From: Clostridiaceae bacterium | GTDB lineage: Bacteria > Bacillota > Clostridia > Oscillospirales > Acutalibacteraceae | Assembly: GCA_904502215.1 (NCBI GenBank) | Contig: CAJGDQ010000007.1 | Coordinates: 1-18,265, forward strand | DNA length: 18,265 bases | Reading direction: 5' to 3' | Part shown: positions 7,427 through 14,186 of the stretch, in pieces | Layout of the letters: each line of letters opens with the position of its first letter | How positions within the stretch are numbered: position 1 is the first letter of the stretch | Translations under genes and position numbers: made by a program | The notes under the pieces: generated by a model | Databases searched by the model: none | The model's input: only the letters and a program-made list of their open reading frames with translations | What the model was told of the DNA's origin: nothing

Positions 7427-9349
7427 ATGGCAAAACTTAGGGAAAATCTTATCGCTAAAATAGTTGCGGTTATATTAGCCTATATAACCGTTTTGAGCTT
7501 TGTTTTTTCGGCAGTTTTTACGGGTGTTATGGGATATTATAAGTTTTATTTCAGCAACGAGCCAACGGTTGAAAAAGAGATACTAACTGATATGGCAAAA
7601 AGCGAAATATATTATATAGATTCTCTTATGCATAGGGGAACTGACCTTAACGGATATTATGCGGATAAGAATGTTTATTTTGTTGTTACAAACACTATAA
7701 CAGGCGATGTAATTGCATCTAATTATAGCGGGGAAGAGTATATCGTTTCAGCAAGTGAAGAAATGTTATTTTCTCAGTGGTTTAGTTATGAAGCTGATGT
7801 TGAGTTTAATGAAAAATCAGATAAAATAACCTATTTTGATGATGGTTTTGAGATAAGAACCAGCTACAATATTGAACTTTATGTTGCTAAGAAAATGACC
7901 AAAAACGATTTGTTTTCGGTTGTTTCAAAAATTGTTAAGATAGGATATAATCTTCGCTATTCTATGGTTGCAATAATGCTTATATCTCTTATTTTAGCGA
8001 TAGCGGTGCATTGCTTCCTATTTTGTTCGGCAGGGCATAAGGATGGTGAAATAAAGCTTAACGCTATCGATAAGCTGCCTTTTGATGTTTATACGGCATT
8101 TATAATTGCGGCGGCAGTTTGCAGTGTTATAGGTGTTGATGCGGCTTATAATTTAGCTTCAAGAGTTTTATTTATATTTGTTATAGGAACAATAGATTAT
8201 TTCCTGGGTCTTGGTTATACAATGAGCTTTGCAACCCGAATGAAAATTGGCGGACTCCTTAAAAACACCATTATTTTGCGCCTTTTGAAAATATTTTGGA
8301 AAGCTACTAAAAAAGGTTTCAAAATGTTTAAATACCTTATTTCTTGTTTGCCAACAATCAAGAAAACCATTATAGGTCTTATTGTTCTTTTAACTTTGGA
8401 GTTCTTTGCAGTTGTTTTTGTTCTTAACACCTATTGGGCTCATGACTGGGGCTTTTTGCTTTTTGGCTTGATAGCAGTTAATATTTTGGCGGTTTTAGCC
8501 GTTTTATATCTTGCATTCACTCTTCAAAAAATTAAGGTTGGAGGCGAGAAAATCGCTTCGGGAGATTTAGAATATAAAATAGACACCACAAATATGTTCG
8601 GGGATTTTAAGGATTTTAGCCAAAGCCTTAATAATATCAATCAGGGACTTCAAACTGCTATTGAGGAAAAAATGAAGAGTGAGCGTTTTAAAACTGAGCT
8701 TATAACCAATGTTTCTCACGATATTAAAACTCCTATAACCTCAATTATTAATTATGTTGATTTGCTCAAAAAAGAAGATATAGAAAGTGAAAATGCTAAG
8801 GAATATATAGAGGTGCTTGATAGACAGTCGGGCAAGCTTAAAAAATTGGTTGAGGATTTGGTTGAGGCATCAAAGGCTTCAACAGGAAATCTTTCGGTTA
8901 ATTTAGAGGTTTTGGATGTTTCGGTATTGCTTTCTCAAACACTAGGAGAGTTTGAGGATAAACTCAAAAGCGAGAAGCTAATCCCTGTTTTAAGAGCTGA
9001 AAAGGAAAATGTTAAAATATTAGCCGATGGTAAACATTTATGGCGGGTTTTCGAAAATCTTATGAGCAATATTTGCAAATATGCCCAAAATGGAACAAGG
9101 GTTTATCTTGATATAGCCTCTAAAAACGGCAAGGCGGTTATAACCTTTAGAAATATTTCTAAGTATCAATTAGATGTTGATGCCGAGCTTTGCGAGCGTT
9201 TTGTTAGGGGTGATAGTTCCCGCAACACTGAGGGTAGCGGTTTGGGACTTTCTATTGCCAAAAGCTTGGTTGAGCTTCAAAACGGAAAACTCGAAATATT
9301 TGTTGATGGAGATTTGTTTAAGGTTAGGATAGAATTTAAGGAGATTTAA
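7427..9349 (+). CDS. Multi-pass membrane sensor histidine kinase
   Basis: A 640-residue kinase. Helix 1 is at about 10-36, followed by an extracytoplasmic domain of about 140 residues. Helices follow near 182-204, 218-240, 243-263, 310-335 and 341-365. A HAMP-like linker is at about 366-415 and HisKA has NVSHDIKTP with His431. The HATPase domain has the N box (ENLMSNICKYA) and G2 box (EGSGLGLSIA). The usual G1 DxGxG motif is absent: FRNISKYQLDVDAEL stands there, a variant found in a clade of Firmicute VanS-like kinases. The start is ATG at 7427: GGGAG at 7415-7419 sits 7 bases before it, whereas the in-frame TTG at 7421 is too close. Partner of the preceding regulator; the signal is unknown. 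Confidence 0.9.
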   Translation: MAKLRENLIAKIVAVILAYITVLSFVFSAVFTGVMGYYKFYFSNEPTVEKEILTDMAKSEIYYIDSLMHRGTDLNGYYADKNVYFVVTNTITGDVIASNYSGEEYIVSASEEMLFSQWFSYEADVEFNEKSDKITYFDDGFEIRTSYNIELYVAKKMTKNDLFSVVSKIVKIGYNLRYSMVAIMLISLILAIAVHCFLFCSAGHKDGEIKLNAIDKLPFDVYTAFIIAAAVCSVIGVDAAYNLASRVLFIFVIGTIDYFLGLGYTMSFATRMKIGGLLKNTIILRLLKIFWKATKKGFKMFKYLISCLPTIKKTIIGLIVLLTLEFFAVVFVLNTYWAHDWGFLLFGLIAVNILAVLAVLYLAFTLQKIKVGGEKIASGDLEYKIDTTNMFGDFKDFSQSLNNINQGLQTAIEEKMKSERFKTELITNVSHDIKTPITSIINYVDLLKKEDIESENAKEYIEVLDRQSGKLKKLVEDLVEASKASTGNLSVNLEVLDVSVLLSQTLGEFEDKLKSEKLIPVLRAEKENVKILADGKHLWRVFENLMSNICKYAQNGTRVYLDIASKNGKAVITFRNISKYQLDVDAELCERFVRGDSSRNTEGSGLGLSIAKSLVELQNGKLEIFVDGDLFKVRIEFKEI

Positions 9350-9350
9350 A

Positions 9351-10073
9351 GTGATAGAAGAAGCAAGGGCAGAGTATTATAAAAGAAGAAAAAAGCGAAG
9401 AAGAAAAATTGTTGCCAGAAGAATAATTTTAGCGGTTTTAATTATTTCGCTTACCACTTTGCTTATAACAACGGTTGTTTCGTTATTTGGATATTTGGGT
9501 GGCGGTCAGCGGGATAATGGTTTTGTGCCTTGGCCTTATGGCTTAAATCTTTCTAAAAATGTTAAGATTGCAAAAGAAACCGAAATGCCCGAATGGATAG
9601 ATATAGAGCTTATTCATAAGCACTCAACTGCAAGGACAGGCAGATACCTTTCGGATATTAAAAATATTGTTATTCACTATGTTGGAAATCCCGAGACCTC
9701 AGCTATTAACAACCGAAACTATTTCGATAAGGTAACAACAGGGGTTAGTTCTCATTTCGTTGTGGGGTTAGAGGGAGAGATAGTTCAGTGTGTGCCTCTT
9801 TATGAGCGTTCTGCCGCAAGCAATAGCAAAAATAAGGATAGCATTTCGATAGAGGTTTGCCATCCCGATAGTTCGGGAAAATTCAATGATGAAACATATA
9901 ACTCTCTTATAAAGCTTGTTTCTTTCCTTTGCGATAAATTTTCTCTTGACGAAAATGATATTATAAGGCATTATGATATTACAGGTAAGATATGTCCTAA
10001 ATACTATGTTGAAAATGAGGATGCCTGGGAAACTTTTAAAAGGGATGTTAAAGAAAGCTTAGATGAGGATTGA
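9351..10073 (+). CDS. Membrane-anchored N-acetylmuramoyl-L-alanine amidase (Amidase_2)
   Basis: A 240-residue protein. A very basic N-terminus (residues 8-25, many K/R) is followed by one transmembrane helix (about 25-47), then an Amidase_2/PGRP zinc amidase domain (about 100-235). The zinc ligands match T7 lysozyme in kind and spacing: His109 (VIHYVG), His207 and Cys215, with Lys213 at the catalytic lysine position. The enzyme should cleave the MurNAc-L-Ala bond of peptidoglycan outside the membrane, tethered by its helix. The start is GTG at 9351, one base after the kinase stop, with AAGGAG at 9338-9343. No cell-wall-binding repeats are present. Its place after a two-component pair suggests wall remodelling in response to an envelope signal. 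Confidence 0.9.
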   Translation: MIEEARAEYYKRRKKRRRKIVARRIILAVLIISLTTLLITTVVSLFGYLGGGQRDNGFVPWPYGLNLSKNVKIAKETEMPEWIDIELIHKHSTARTGRYLSDIKNIVIHYVGNPETSAINNRNYFDKVTTGVSSHFVVGLEGEIVQCVPLYERSAASNSKNKDSISIEVCHPDSSGKFNDETYNSLIKLVSFLCDKFSLDENDIIRHYDITGKICPKYYVENEDAWETFKRDVKESLDED

Positions 10074-10764
10074 GAAGGAAAATTTAACCCAAAAGCAAAT
10101 AAAAATCATTAGTGTAACTGCCTTTTTGTTGGTGGGTGTGTTTTTTGCCCTTGTAACCGTTTTTATAGGCGGACCAATGATGAAGTTTTTCTCCGAGCCC
10201 GAAAAGTTTAGGCTTTGGGTTGAGGATAAGGGATTTTTCGGAAAAATTGCCTTTGTTTTGATGACCGCTTTTCAGGTTGTTATTGCTTTTATACCCGGTG
10301 AGCCTTTGGAAATCGGGGCAGGGTATGCTTTTGGAGCCATTGAGGGAACTATTCTTTGCGTTATTGGAATAACACTCGGTAGTTTAGCAGTTTTTTTGCT
10401 TGTTAAAAAATTTGGTATTCGTTTGGTTGAGGTGTTTTTCAGCCGAGAAAAGATAAAATCTCTAAGATTTTTAAGAAATAAGAAAAGCCGAAATTTTTTG
10501 GTTTTTATCGTATTTTTCCTGCCGGGCACACCGAAGGACTTAATAACCTATTTTGTGCCGCTTATTGATATTAAATTTTCGTTATTTTTTATATTGGCTT
10601 CAATAGCCCGTTTGCCAAGCATCATAACCTCAACCTTAGGCGGCGGAGCGCTCGGAACTGCCGATTATATAAGGGCGGTATGGGTTTTCGCTGTAACAGC
10701 TGCAATAAGCGGTATCGGTTGGTTAATTTATAATTTCATAAGTAAAAAAAGAAAGTCGGGTTGA
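10063..10764 (+). CDS. VTT-domain (TVP38/TMEM64, DedA superfamily) membrane protein
   Basis: A 233-residue integral membrane protein. Helices are near residues 14-36, 60-80, 90-115, 145-165, 172-195 and 203-225. The VTT signature is visible: an AFIPGEPLEIGAGYAFG segment, and a second re-entrant element FFLPGTPKDLITYF. The superfamily includes lipid scramblases/flippases and undecaprenyl-phosphate or phosphatidylethanolamine transport proteins; the exact substrate is not readable. The ATG at 10063 overlaps the amidase end by 11 bases with only a weak Shine-Dalgarno, so translation is probably coupled. It is the last gene of the regulator-kinase-amidase-VTT operon. Confidence 0.88.
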   Translation: MRIEKENLTQKQIKIISVTAFLLVGVFFALVTVFIGGPMMKFFSEPEKFRLWVEDKGFFGKIAFVLMTAFQVVIAFIPGEPLEIGAGYAFGAIEGTILCVIGITLGSLAVFLLVKKFGIRLVEVFFSREKIKSLRFLRNKKSRNFLVFIVFFLPGTPKDLITYFVPLIDIKFSLFFILASIARLPSIITSTLGGGALGTADYIRAVWVFAVTAAISGIGWLIYNFISKKRKSG

Positions 10765-10785
10765 TTCCGACTTTCCTTTTTATGA
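10745..10785 (+). terminator. Bidirectional terminator between VTT gene and sigG
   Basis: A perfect 9-bp stem GAAAGTCGG / CCGACTTTC (10751-10759 with 10767-10775) has an A-rich flank on the left and CTTTTTAT on the right. It therefore works for both convergent transcripts. The VTT stop codon lies in the loop. Confidence 0.85.
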
Positions 10786-11544
10786 TTTAATTTTATCGAG
10801 TGCTCCCTTTTCAAGGCGGGATACCTGAGCTTGCGAAATTCCAATCTCCTTTGATACTTCCATTTGGGTTTTGCCTTGCATAAATCTAAGGGTTAAAATA
10901 TGCTTTTCTCTATCGTTTAAGTTCTTTATTGATTCCTTAAGCGCTATTTCGCTCAGCCAATTAATATCATCATTATTATCGCCTATTTGGTCGAGAACGA
11001 AAATAGTATCTCCGCCATCCGAATATACAGGGTCATAGAGGGACATAGGACTAACAATGCTCTCTAGCGCTATAACCACCTCACTAGTTTCAAGTCCCAA
11101 CTCCTTGGCAATTTCGCTAACGGTTGGCTCTTCTTGTCGTTCTTTCATAATTCGTTCTTTAACCTGCATAGCTTTATAAGCTGTATCCTTAATAGAACGG
11201 CTAACCCTTATTGAATTGTTATCTCTGAGATATCTTCTGATTTCACCTATAATCATAGGAACTGCATAGGTTGAAAAGCGAACATTTTGAGTAACATCAA
11301 AATTATCAATAGATTTTATAAGACCAATGCATCCAACCTGAAATAAATCATCGAGGTTTTCGCCTCGGCTGGTAAAACGCTGAATAACGCTTAGCACTAA
11401 ACGAAGGTTGCCGTTTATGAGCTCTTCTCGGGCATTATTATTGCCCTCTTTAACCTTTTTGAGAAGCTTTTCCTTTTCGCTTTCCTTTAAAAGCGGTAAT
11501 TTGGAGGTGTCAACTCCGCAAATAAAGACCTTGTTGTTATACAT
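10780..11544 (-). CDS. sigG: Sporulation sigma factor SigG (forespore, late)
   Basis: A 254-residue sigma-70 family protein with the exact hallmarks of sigma-G: an N-terminus with KVFICGVDTSKLPLL, region 2 NGNLRLVLSVIQRF...DDLFQVGCIGL and FSTYAVPMIIGEIRRYLRD, region 3 around residues 120-185, and region 4 ending TQMEVSKEIGISQAQVSRLEK. It directs RNA polymerase to forespore genes after engulfment and shows that the organism encodes endospore development. AGGAGGG stands 6 bases before the ATG, a very strong site. The gene is separate from the usual spoIIGA-sigE-sigG cluster at least on its upstream side. It has its own 137-base upstream region after the endoA terminator. Confidence 0.97.
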   Translation of the reverse strand: MYNNKVFICGVDTSKLPLLKESEKEKLLKKVKEGNNNAREELINGNLRLVLSVIQRFTSRGENLDDLFQVGCIGLIKSIDNFDVTQNVRFSTYAVPMIIGEIRRYLRDNNSIRVSRSIKDTAYKAMQVKERIMKERQEEPTVSEIAKELGLETSEVVIALESIVSPMSLYDPVYSDGGDTIFVLDQIGDNNDDINWLSEIALKESIKNLNDREKHILTLRFMQGKTQMEVSKEIGISQAQVSRLEKGALDKIKS

Positions 11545-11655
11545 ATTTTTCCCTCCTGTTTTTCATTAGAATTATTACCTTTAAACCCTTCTAATAAACT
11601 AATAAAATTTTTTTCCCATCGACAAAATTCACTTGAATTTTCGAAAAAAATATGC

Positions 11656-11683
11656 ATAAGAAAAGACCGCCGAAGCGGTCTTT
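11656..11683 (-). terminator. Terminator of the EndoA/MazF gene
   Basis: On the minus strand a 9-bp stem AAAGACCGC / GCGGTCTTT with a UUCG tetraloop is followed by TTTCTTA. It overlaps the stop codon of the ribonuclease gene and separates it from sigG. Confidence 0.85.
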
Positions 11684-12026
11684 AATTTAATCCAAAGCTA
11701 ACGCTAAGCGCCCTATCAACCATAACCATTGAGTTGTTATCAAGGCATCCCATTTTCTCCTTTAGCCTTTGCTTATCAATGGTTCTAACCTGTTCGAGCA
11801 AAACTATGGAATCCTTTGCAAGCCCCGAGCCATTGGCTTCAACCGAAATATGAGTTGGAAGCTTTGTTTTATCCTTTTGGCTGGTAATAGCGGCGGCGAT
11901 AACGGTTGGGCTATATTTATTTCCAACATCGTTTTGAATTATAAGAACAGGCCTTATTCCGCCCTGCTCCGAGCCTATAACGGGGCTTAAATCGGCATAA
12001 TATATTTCTCCACGTTTTATATTCAT
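11682..12026 (-). CDS. ndoA: EndoA/MazF-family mRNA endoribonuclease (NdoA-like)
   Basis: A 114-residue PemK/MazF-fold toxin, very close in pattern to Bacillus EndoA: RGEIYYADLSPVIGSEQGG, then catalytic Arg25 (IRPVLIIQND) and Thr48 (AAITSQ), then LPTHISVEA and LLEQVRTIDKQRL. The family cleaves mRNA at short motifs (UACAU in B. subtilis). It normally follows an RHH/AbrB-type antitoxin gene, often downstream of alr. No antitoxin frame is found in the 340 bases upstream, and downstream lies sigG. The ATG at 12026 has only a poor Shine-Dalgarno (GAG about 15 bases upstream), suggesting weak translation. Active-site residues are intact, so it is not evidently inactivated. Confidence 0.93.
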   Translation of the reverse strand: MNIKRGEIYYADLSPVIGSEQGGIRPVLIIQNDVGNKYSPTVIAAAITSQKDKTKLPTHISVEANGSGLAKDSIVLLEQVRTIDKQRLKEKMGCLDNNSMVMVDRALSVSFGLN

Positions 12027-12109
12027 TATTGTTTCACACTCTCACACAATCATTTGATTATATTCTTGCCGTATTTAGCTCAAATTAATCAAACAGTTTT
12101 TTCTTTATC

Positions 12110-12139
12110 ATTATATGTGTGAAAAAGACAAGGGGTGAA
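12110..12139 (-). promoter_or_regulatory. Probable sigma-A promoter of the EndoA gene
   Basis: On the minus strand a perfect -10 TATAAT (12110-12115) has a moderate -35 TTCACC (12134-12139) at 18 bp. It lies just downstream of the hairpin terminator of the candidate small RNA and gives a leader of about 75 bases. Confidence 0.5.
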
Positions 12140-12141
12140 AA

Positions 12142-12248
12142 AGCAAAAAGGAACTGCAAAAGCAGTTCCTTTTCACTTTAAGGGGTTTGAGGAGAAAATT
12201 TCTCTTTTGAGAAATTGCACCTAAAGGATGCGGCTTCCTTTAAGGTGT
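12142..12248 (-). ncRNA. Candidate structured small RNA
   Basis: In the 350-base gap between endoA and the M23 gene, the minus strand holds three hairpins in succession. HP1 is CACCT(T)AAAGGA with TCCTTTAGGTG (12218-12248), loop of 7. HP2 is a perfect 8-bp AATTTCTC / GAGAAATT with an AAAA loop. HP3 is a perfect 12-bp terminator AAAAGGAACTGC / GCAGTTCCTTTT (12146-12173) followed by a run of T. A TATAAT at 12252-12257 places a start at the foot of HP1, although the -35 is poor. Between HP2 and HP3 is a single-stranded C-rich part with CTCCTC and CCCC. No open frame fits. Family not recognised; orientation inferred from the better T tract. Confidence 0.5.
12146..12173 (-). terminator. Perfect 12-bp terminator hairpin
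   Basis: AAAAGGAACTGC / GCAGTTCCTTTT has a 4-base loop (12158-12161). On the minus strand it runs into TTTTTGCTTTTTC; on the plus strand the T run is only four bases. It is most likely the 3' end of the candidate small RNA. Confidence 0.7.
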
Positions 12249-12376
12249 AACATTATAATATAATGAAAATTTTTCGAGAATTTATATTTTTTATGAACTA
12301 TTTTTTAATTTTAAAAACAGTATAGAGTTTTAAATTCAGTCAATAATAAAAACAGGACAAGAAAGGAATGATATTT

Positions 12377-13057
12377 TTGAAATACAGCGAAAATTATTCA
12401 AAAAGAAAATTTAAGGGCAGCAAATTTTATATTGTTGTTGCTTGCTGCTTGGCAATATTAGGCACTGCTTCTTGGTTTGCAGTTTCGAATTTTAATGATA
12501 ATTCTGTTGAGAGTGTTCCTGAGGAAACACCTTCAAAAATAGAATATCAGGACGAAACTCCATCATATACTGAAAGTGAGGAAGAACCTCAGCAACAAAC
12601 TGCCGAAAAGGTTGAAAGCGAGCCTTATGTTCAAAGTGAAGTGCAAATAGAAAAGCCATTAACCTTTACGATGCCTGTTGAGGGAGAGATTATAAAGGAT
12701 TTCAGCAGAACAAATCTTCAGTTTTCAAAAACCTATTCGGATATGCGTCTTCATACAGGTATTGATATTGCCTGCAAAGAGTCAACGGCGGTATCATCAG
12801 TTTCGGATGGAAAGGTTGCGGCTATTGATGAAACAGCCGATTTTGGCACAACTGTTACTATTGACCACTCAGGAAATATAAGGGTTAAATATTCCGCCTT
12901 AAAGGATGTTAAGGTTAAAGCGGGGGATAAGGTTAGTGTTGGAGATATTATAGGATTATCCGGAACAGTGCCATCGGAGTGCGATGATAAACCCCATATT
13001 CACATTGAGGTTTTAAAAGAGGGAATAGCAGTTTCTTTAATTGAGTTGATTAAATGA
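12377..13057 (+). CDS. M23 (LytM) metallopeptidase, SpoIIQ-like
   Basis: A 226-residue bitopic membrane protein. It has a short basic cytoplasmic N-terminus, one helix (about 17-38), a Glu/Ser/Pro-rich spacer (about 40-95), then an M23 domain (about 100-225). The zinc motifs are complete: HTGID and PHIHIE (HxxxD and HxH). Size, topology and the neighbourhood of sigG match SpoIIQ, the forespore half of the feeding-tube channel, which in Clostridia keeps an intact LytM site. Other M23 amidase activators or endopeptidases remain possible. The start is uncertain: TTG at 12377 has AAAGGA at 9 bases, while ATG at 12368 directly abuts that site and would add three residues. A GTATA at 12320 hints at a forespore-type -35. 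Confidence 0.82.
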   Translation: MKYSENYSKRKFKGSKFYIVVACCLAILGTASWFAVSNFNDNSVESVPEETPSKIEYQDETPSYTESEEEPQQQTAEKVESEPYVQSEVQIEKPLTFTMPVEGEIIKDFSRTNLQFSKTYSDMRLHTGIDIACKESTAVSSVSDGKVAAIDETADFGTTVTIDHSGNIRVKYSALKDVKVKAGDKVSVGDIIGLSGTVPSECDDKPHIHIEVLKEGIAVSLIELIK

Positions 13058-13060
13058 CCC

Positions 13061-13088
13061 GCCCCCGAAAATTAAATCGTTTAGGGGC
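13061..13088. repeat. Imperfect inverted repeat after the M23 gene
   Basis: GCCCC (13061-13065) pairs with GGGGC (13084-13088), and TAAA (13073-13076) with TTTA (13080-13083), leaving a 7-base bulge on the left. It has no T tract and stands just before the real terminator, four bases past the stop codon. It may protect the mRNA 3' end or be chance. Confidence 0.35.
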
Positions 13089-13092
13089 ACTA

Positions 13093-13128
13093 AAAAAGAC
13101 CTATGCTACAATGCATAGGTCTTTTTCT
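13093..13128 (+). terminator. Terminator after the M23 gene
   Basis: A perfect 14-bp stem (13093-13106 with 13113-13126) with a 6-base loop TACAAT has A5 on one side and T5 on the other. It is an efficient intrinsic terminator isolating the M23 unit. Confidence 0.9.
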
Positions 13129-13168
13129 TGAATATTGGTATATTAGTATACAAATTTTCAAAAAAAAC

Positions 13169-13197
13169 TTGACTTTTATGCAAATATGCGATACTAT
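13169..13197 (+). promoter_or_regulatory. Sigma-A promoter of the SigH-like gene
   Basis: -35 TTGACT (13169-13174), exact 17-bp spacer, -10 TACTAT (13192-13197). Start is predicted near 13204, giving a short leader of about 35 bases. Confidence 0.75.
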
Positions 13198-13237
13198 AAA
13201 GCATATAGTTGTCTATTAATACCGATTTGGAGACTCG

Positions 13238-13801
13238 ATGAGAATAAGTTTTGTCGAAAATTACAAAAATTTGTCAGATGACCAGGTGATAGAACTTTAT
13301 AACAATGGTAACCACGATATGCTTCAGGTTATTATTGAGCGTTATTATCCAGTTATCTTTTATTATGCAAAAAAATATTGTCCCGAAAAGTGTTATGAGG
13401 ATGCTATTTCATCAGCAACCCTGGCTTTATATTCCGCTCTTAAAGATTTTGATTCTTCAAAGGCTTCCTTTAAAACCTTTGCCTCTCTTTGTATAAAAAG
13501 GGGAGTGTTGGGTGTTCTTAAGAGCCATAATAGCCAAAAAAACATTCCGGACGAGCTTCTATCTTCCATCGATGATTTGGATATTATTGATTCAAATAGC
13601 CCCGAAAAGATTTTCTTCGACCGTGAGGATTACAAAGCCCTTGCCGATACCATTAAATTAGAACTTTCAGCTCTTGAATATGATGTGCTTCAGCACTATC
13701 TTGCAGGAGAAAAGTATTCAGATATAGCAAAGAAACTTGAAATTTCCGAAAAATCGGTTGAAAATGCACTTTCGCGTATAAGAAAGAAATTAAAGCGATA
13801 A
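13238..13801 (+). CDS. Sigma-70 family factor, SigH (Spo0H)-like
   Basis: A 187-residue sigma factor. Region 2 covers about 12-85: LSDDQVIELYNNGN, then YEDAISSATLALYSALKDFD and ASFKTFASLCIKR. Region 4 covers about 125-187: LSALEYDVLQHYLAGEKYSDIAKKLEIS then KSVENALSRIRKKLKR. The wording of region 2 (F.AFAELCI-like) and region 4 (SIDNALQR-like) closely follows B. subtilis SigH, which controls entry into stationary phase and sporulation. It is somewhat shorter than SigH (about 215), and its genomic place is not the classical one, so it may be a paralogue. GGAG at 13229 is 5 bases before the ATG. No terminator separates it from the zinc-ribbon gene downstream. Confidence 0.8.
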   Translation: MRISFVENYKNLSDDQVIELYNNGNHDMLQVIIERYYPVIFYYAKKYCPEKCYEDAISSATLALYSALKDFDSSKASFKTFASLCIKRGVLGVLKSHNSQKNIPDELLSSIDDLDIIDSNSPEKIFFDREDYKALADTIKLELSALEYDVLQHYLAGEKYSDIAKKLEISEKSVENALSRIRKKLKR

Positions 13802-13872
13802 ATATCGGCTCGGCCGTTTATTTATATAGCCCGAGGGGCAAAAATTAAAAACAACCAAGAGAGGTAAAAGAG

Positions 13873-14172
13873 ATGTTTGAAGACAAGACCTTAGTTTGCA
13901 AAGAATGCGGAGAAGAATTCGTATTTACTGCAAGAGAGCAGGAATTCTATGAATCCAAAGGCTTTGTAAATGAACCGCAGCGCTGTAAACCTTGCCGTGA
14001 TAAGCGCAAGAATGCGGGAAGAGCTCCAAGGGAGATGCATGAGGCAGTATGCGCTGCTTGCGGCGGTGTTGCAACCGTTCCGTTTGTTCCACGTGATGAC
14101 CGTCCGGTATACTGCAGTGAGTGCTTTGCCAAGATGAAGGAGCAGGAAAACGCAGAAGAAGCTGCTGAATAA
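13873..14172 (+). CDS. Small protein with two zinc-ribbon modules
   Basis: A 99-residue protein with four CxxC pairs forming two zinc sites. Module 1 has Cys9/Cys12 and Cys38/Cys41 in the style of the 'probable zinc-ribbon' family (KTLVCKECGEEFVFT...QRCKPCR). Module 2 has Cys60/Cys63 and Cys81/Cys84 in the style of the CxxC-CxxC family (VPFVPRDDRPVYCSECF). The ends are charged and acidic. Both modules occur in small Clostridial proteins of unknown function; RNA, ribosome or nucleic acid binding is a guess. Codon use is strongly biased and richer in GC than around it, suggesting high expression. It follows the SigH-like gene by 71 bases and ends at its own terminator, so the two may share a transcript. 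Confidence 0.85.
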   Translation: MFEDKTLVCKECGEEFVFTAREQEFYESKGFVNEPQRCKPCRDKRKNAGRAPREMHEAVCAACGGVATVPFVPRDDRPVYCSECFAKMKEQENAEEAAE

Positions 14173-14186
14173 CCCCTGAAACTTAG

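Noticed and set aside
11560..11656. Sigma-F or sigma-G promoter for sigG (GCATA near 11653, GGGAAAA further on)
   Set aside because: The -35-like GCATA and the GG-containing -10-like sequence are not at the right distance, so I could not assemble a full promoter.
12218..12250. Reading the 12.2-kb hairpins as a plus-strand riboswitch of the M23 gene
   Set aside because: No known aptamer core is recognisable, the plus-strand T run after the 12-bp hairpin is short, and the hairpins lie in the wrong order (terminator first).
13806..13840. CTCGG/CCGAG inverted repeat after the SigH-like gene as a terminator
   Set aside because: Only five base pairs, a long loop and no T tract; insufficient for termination.
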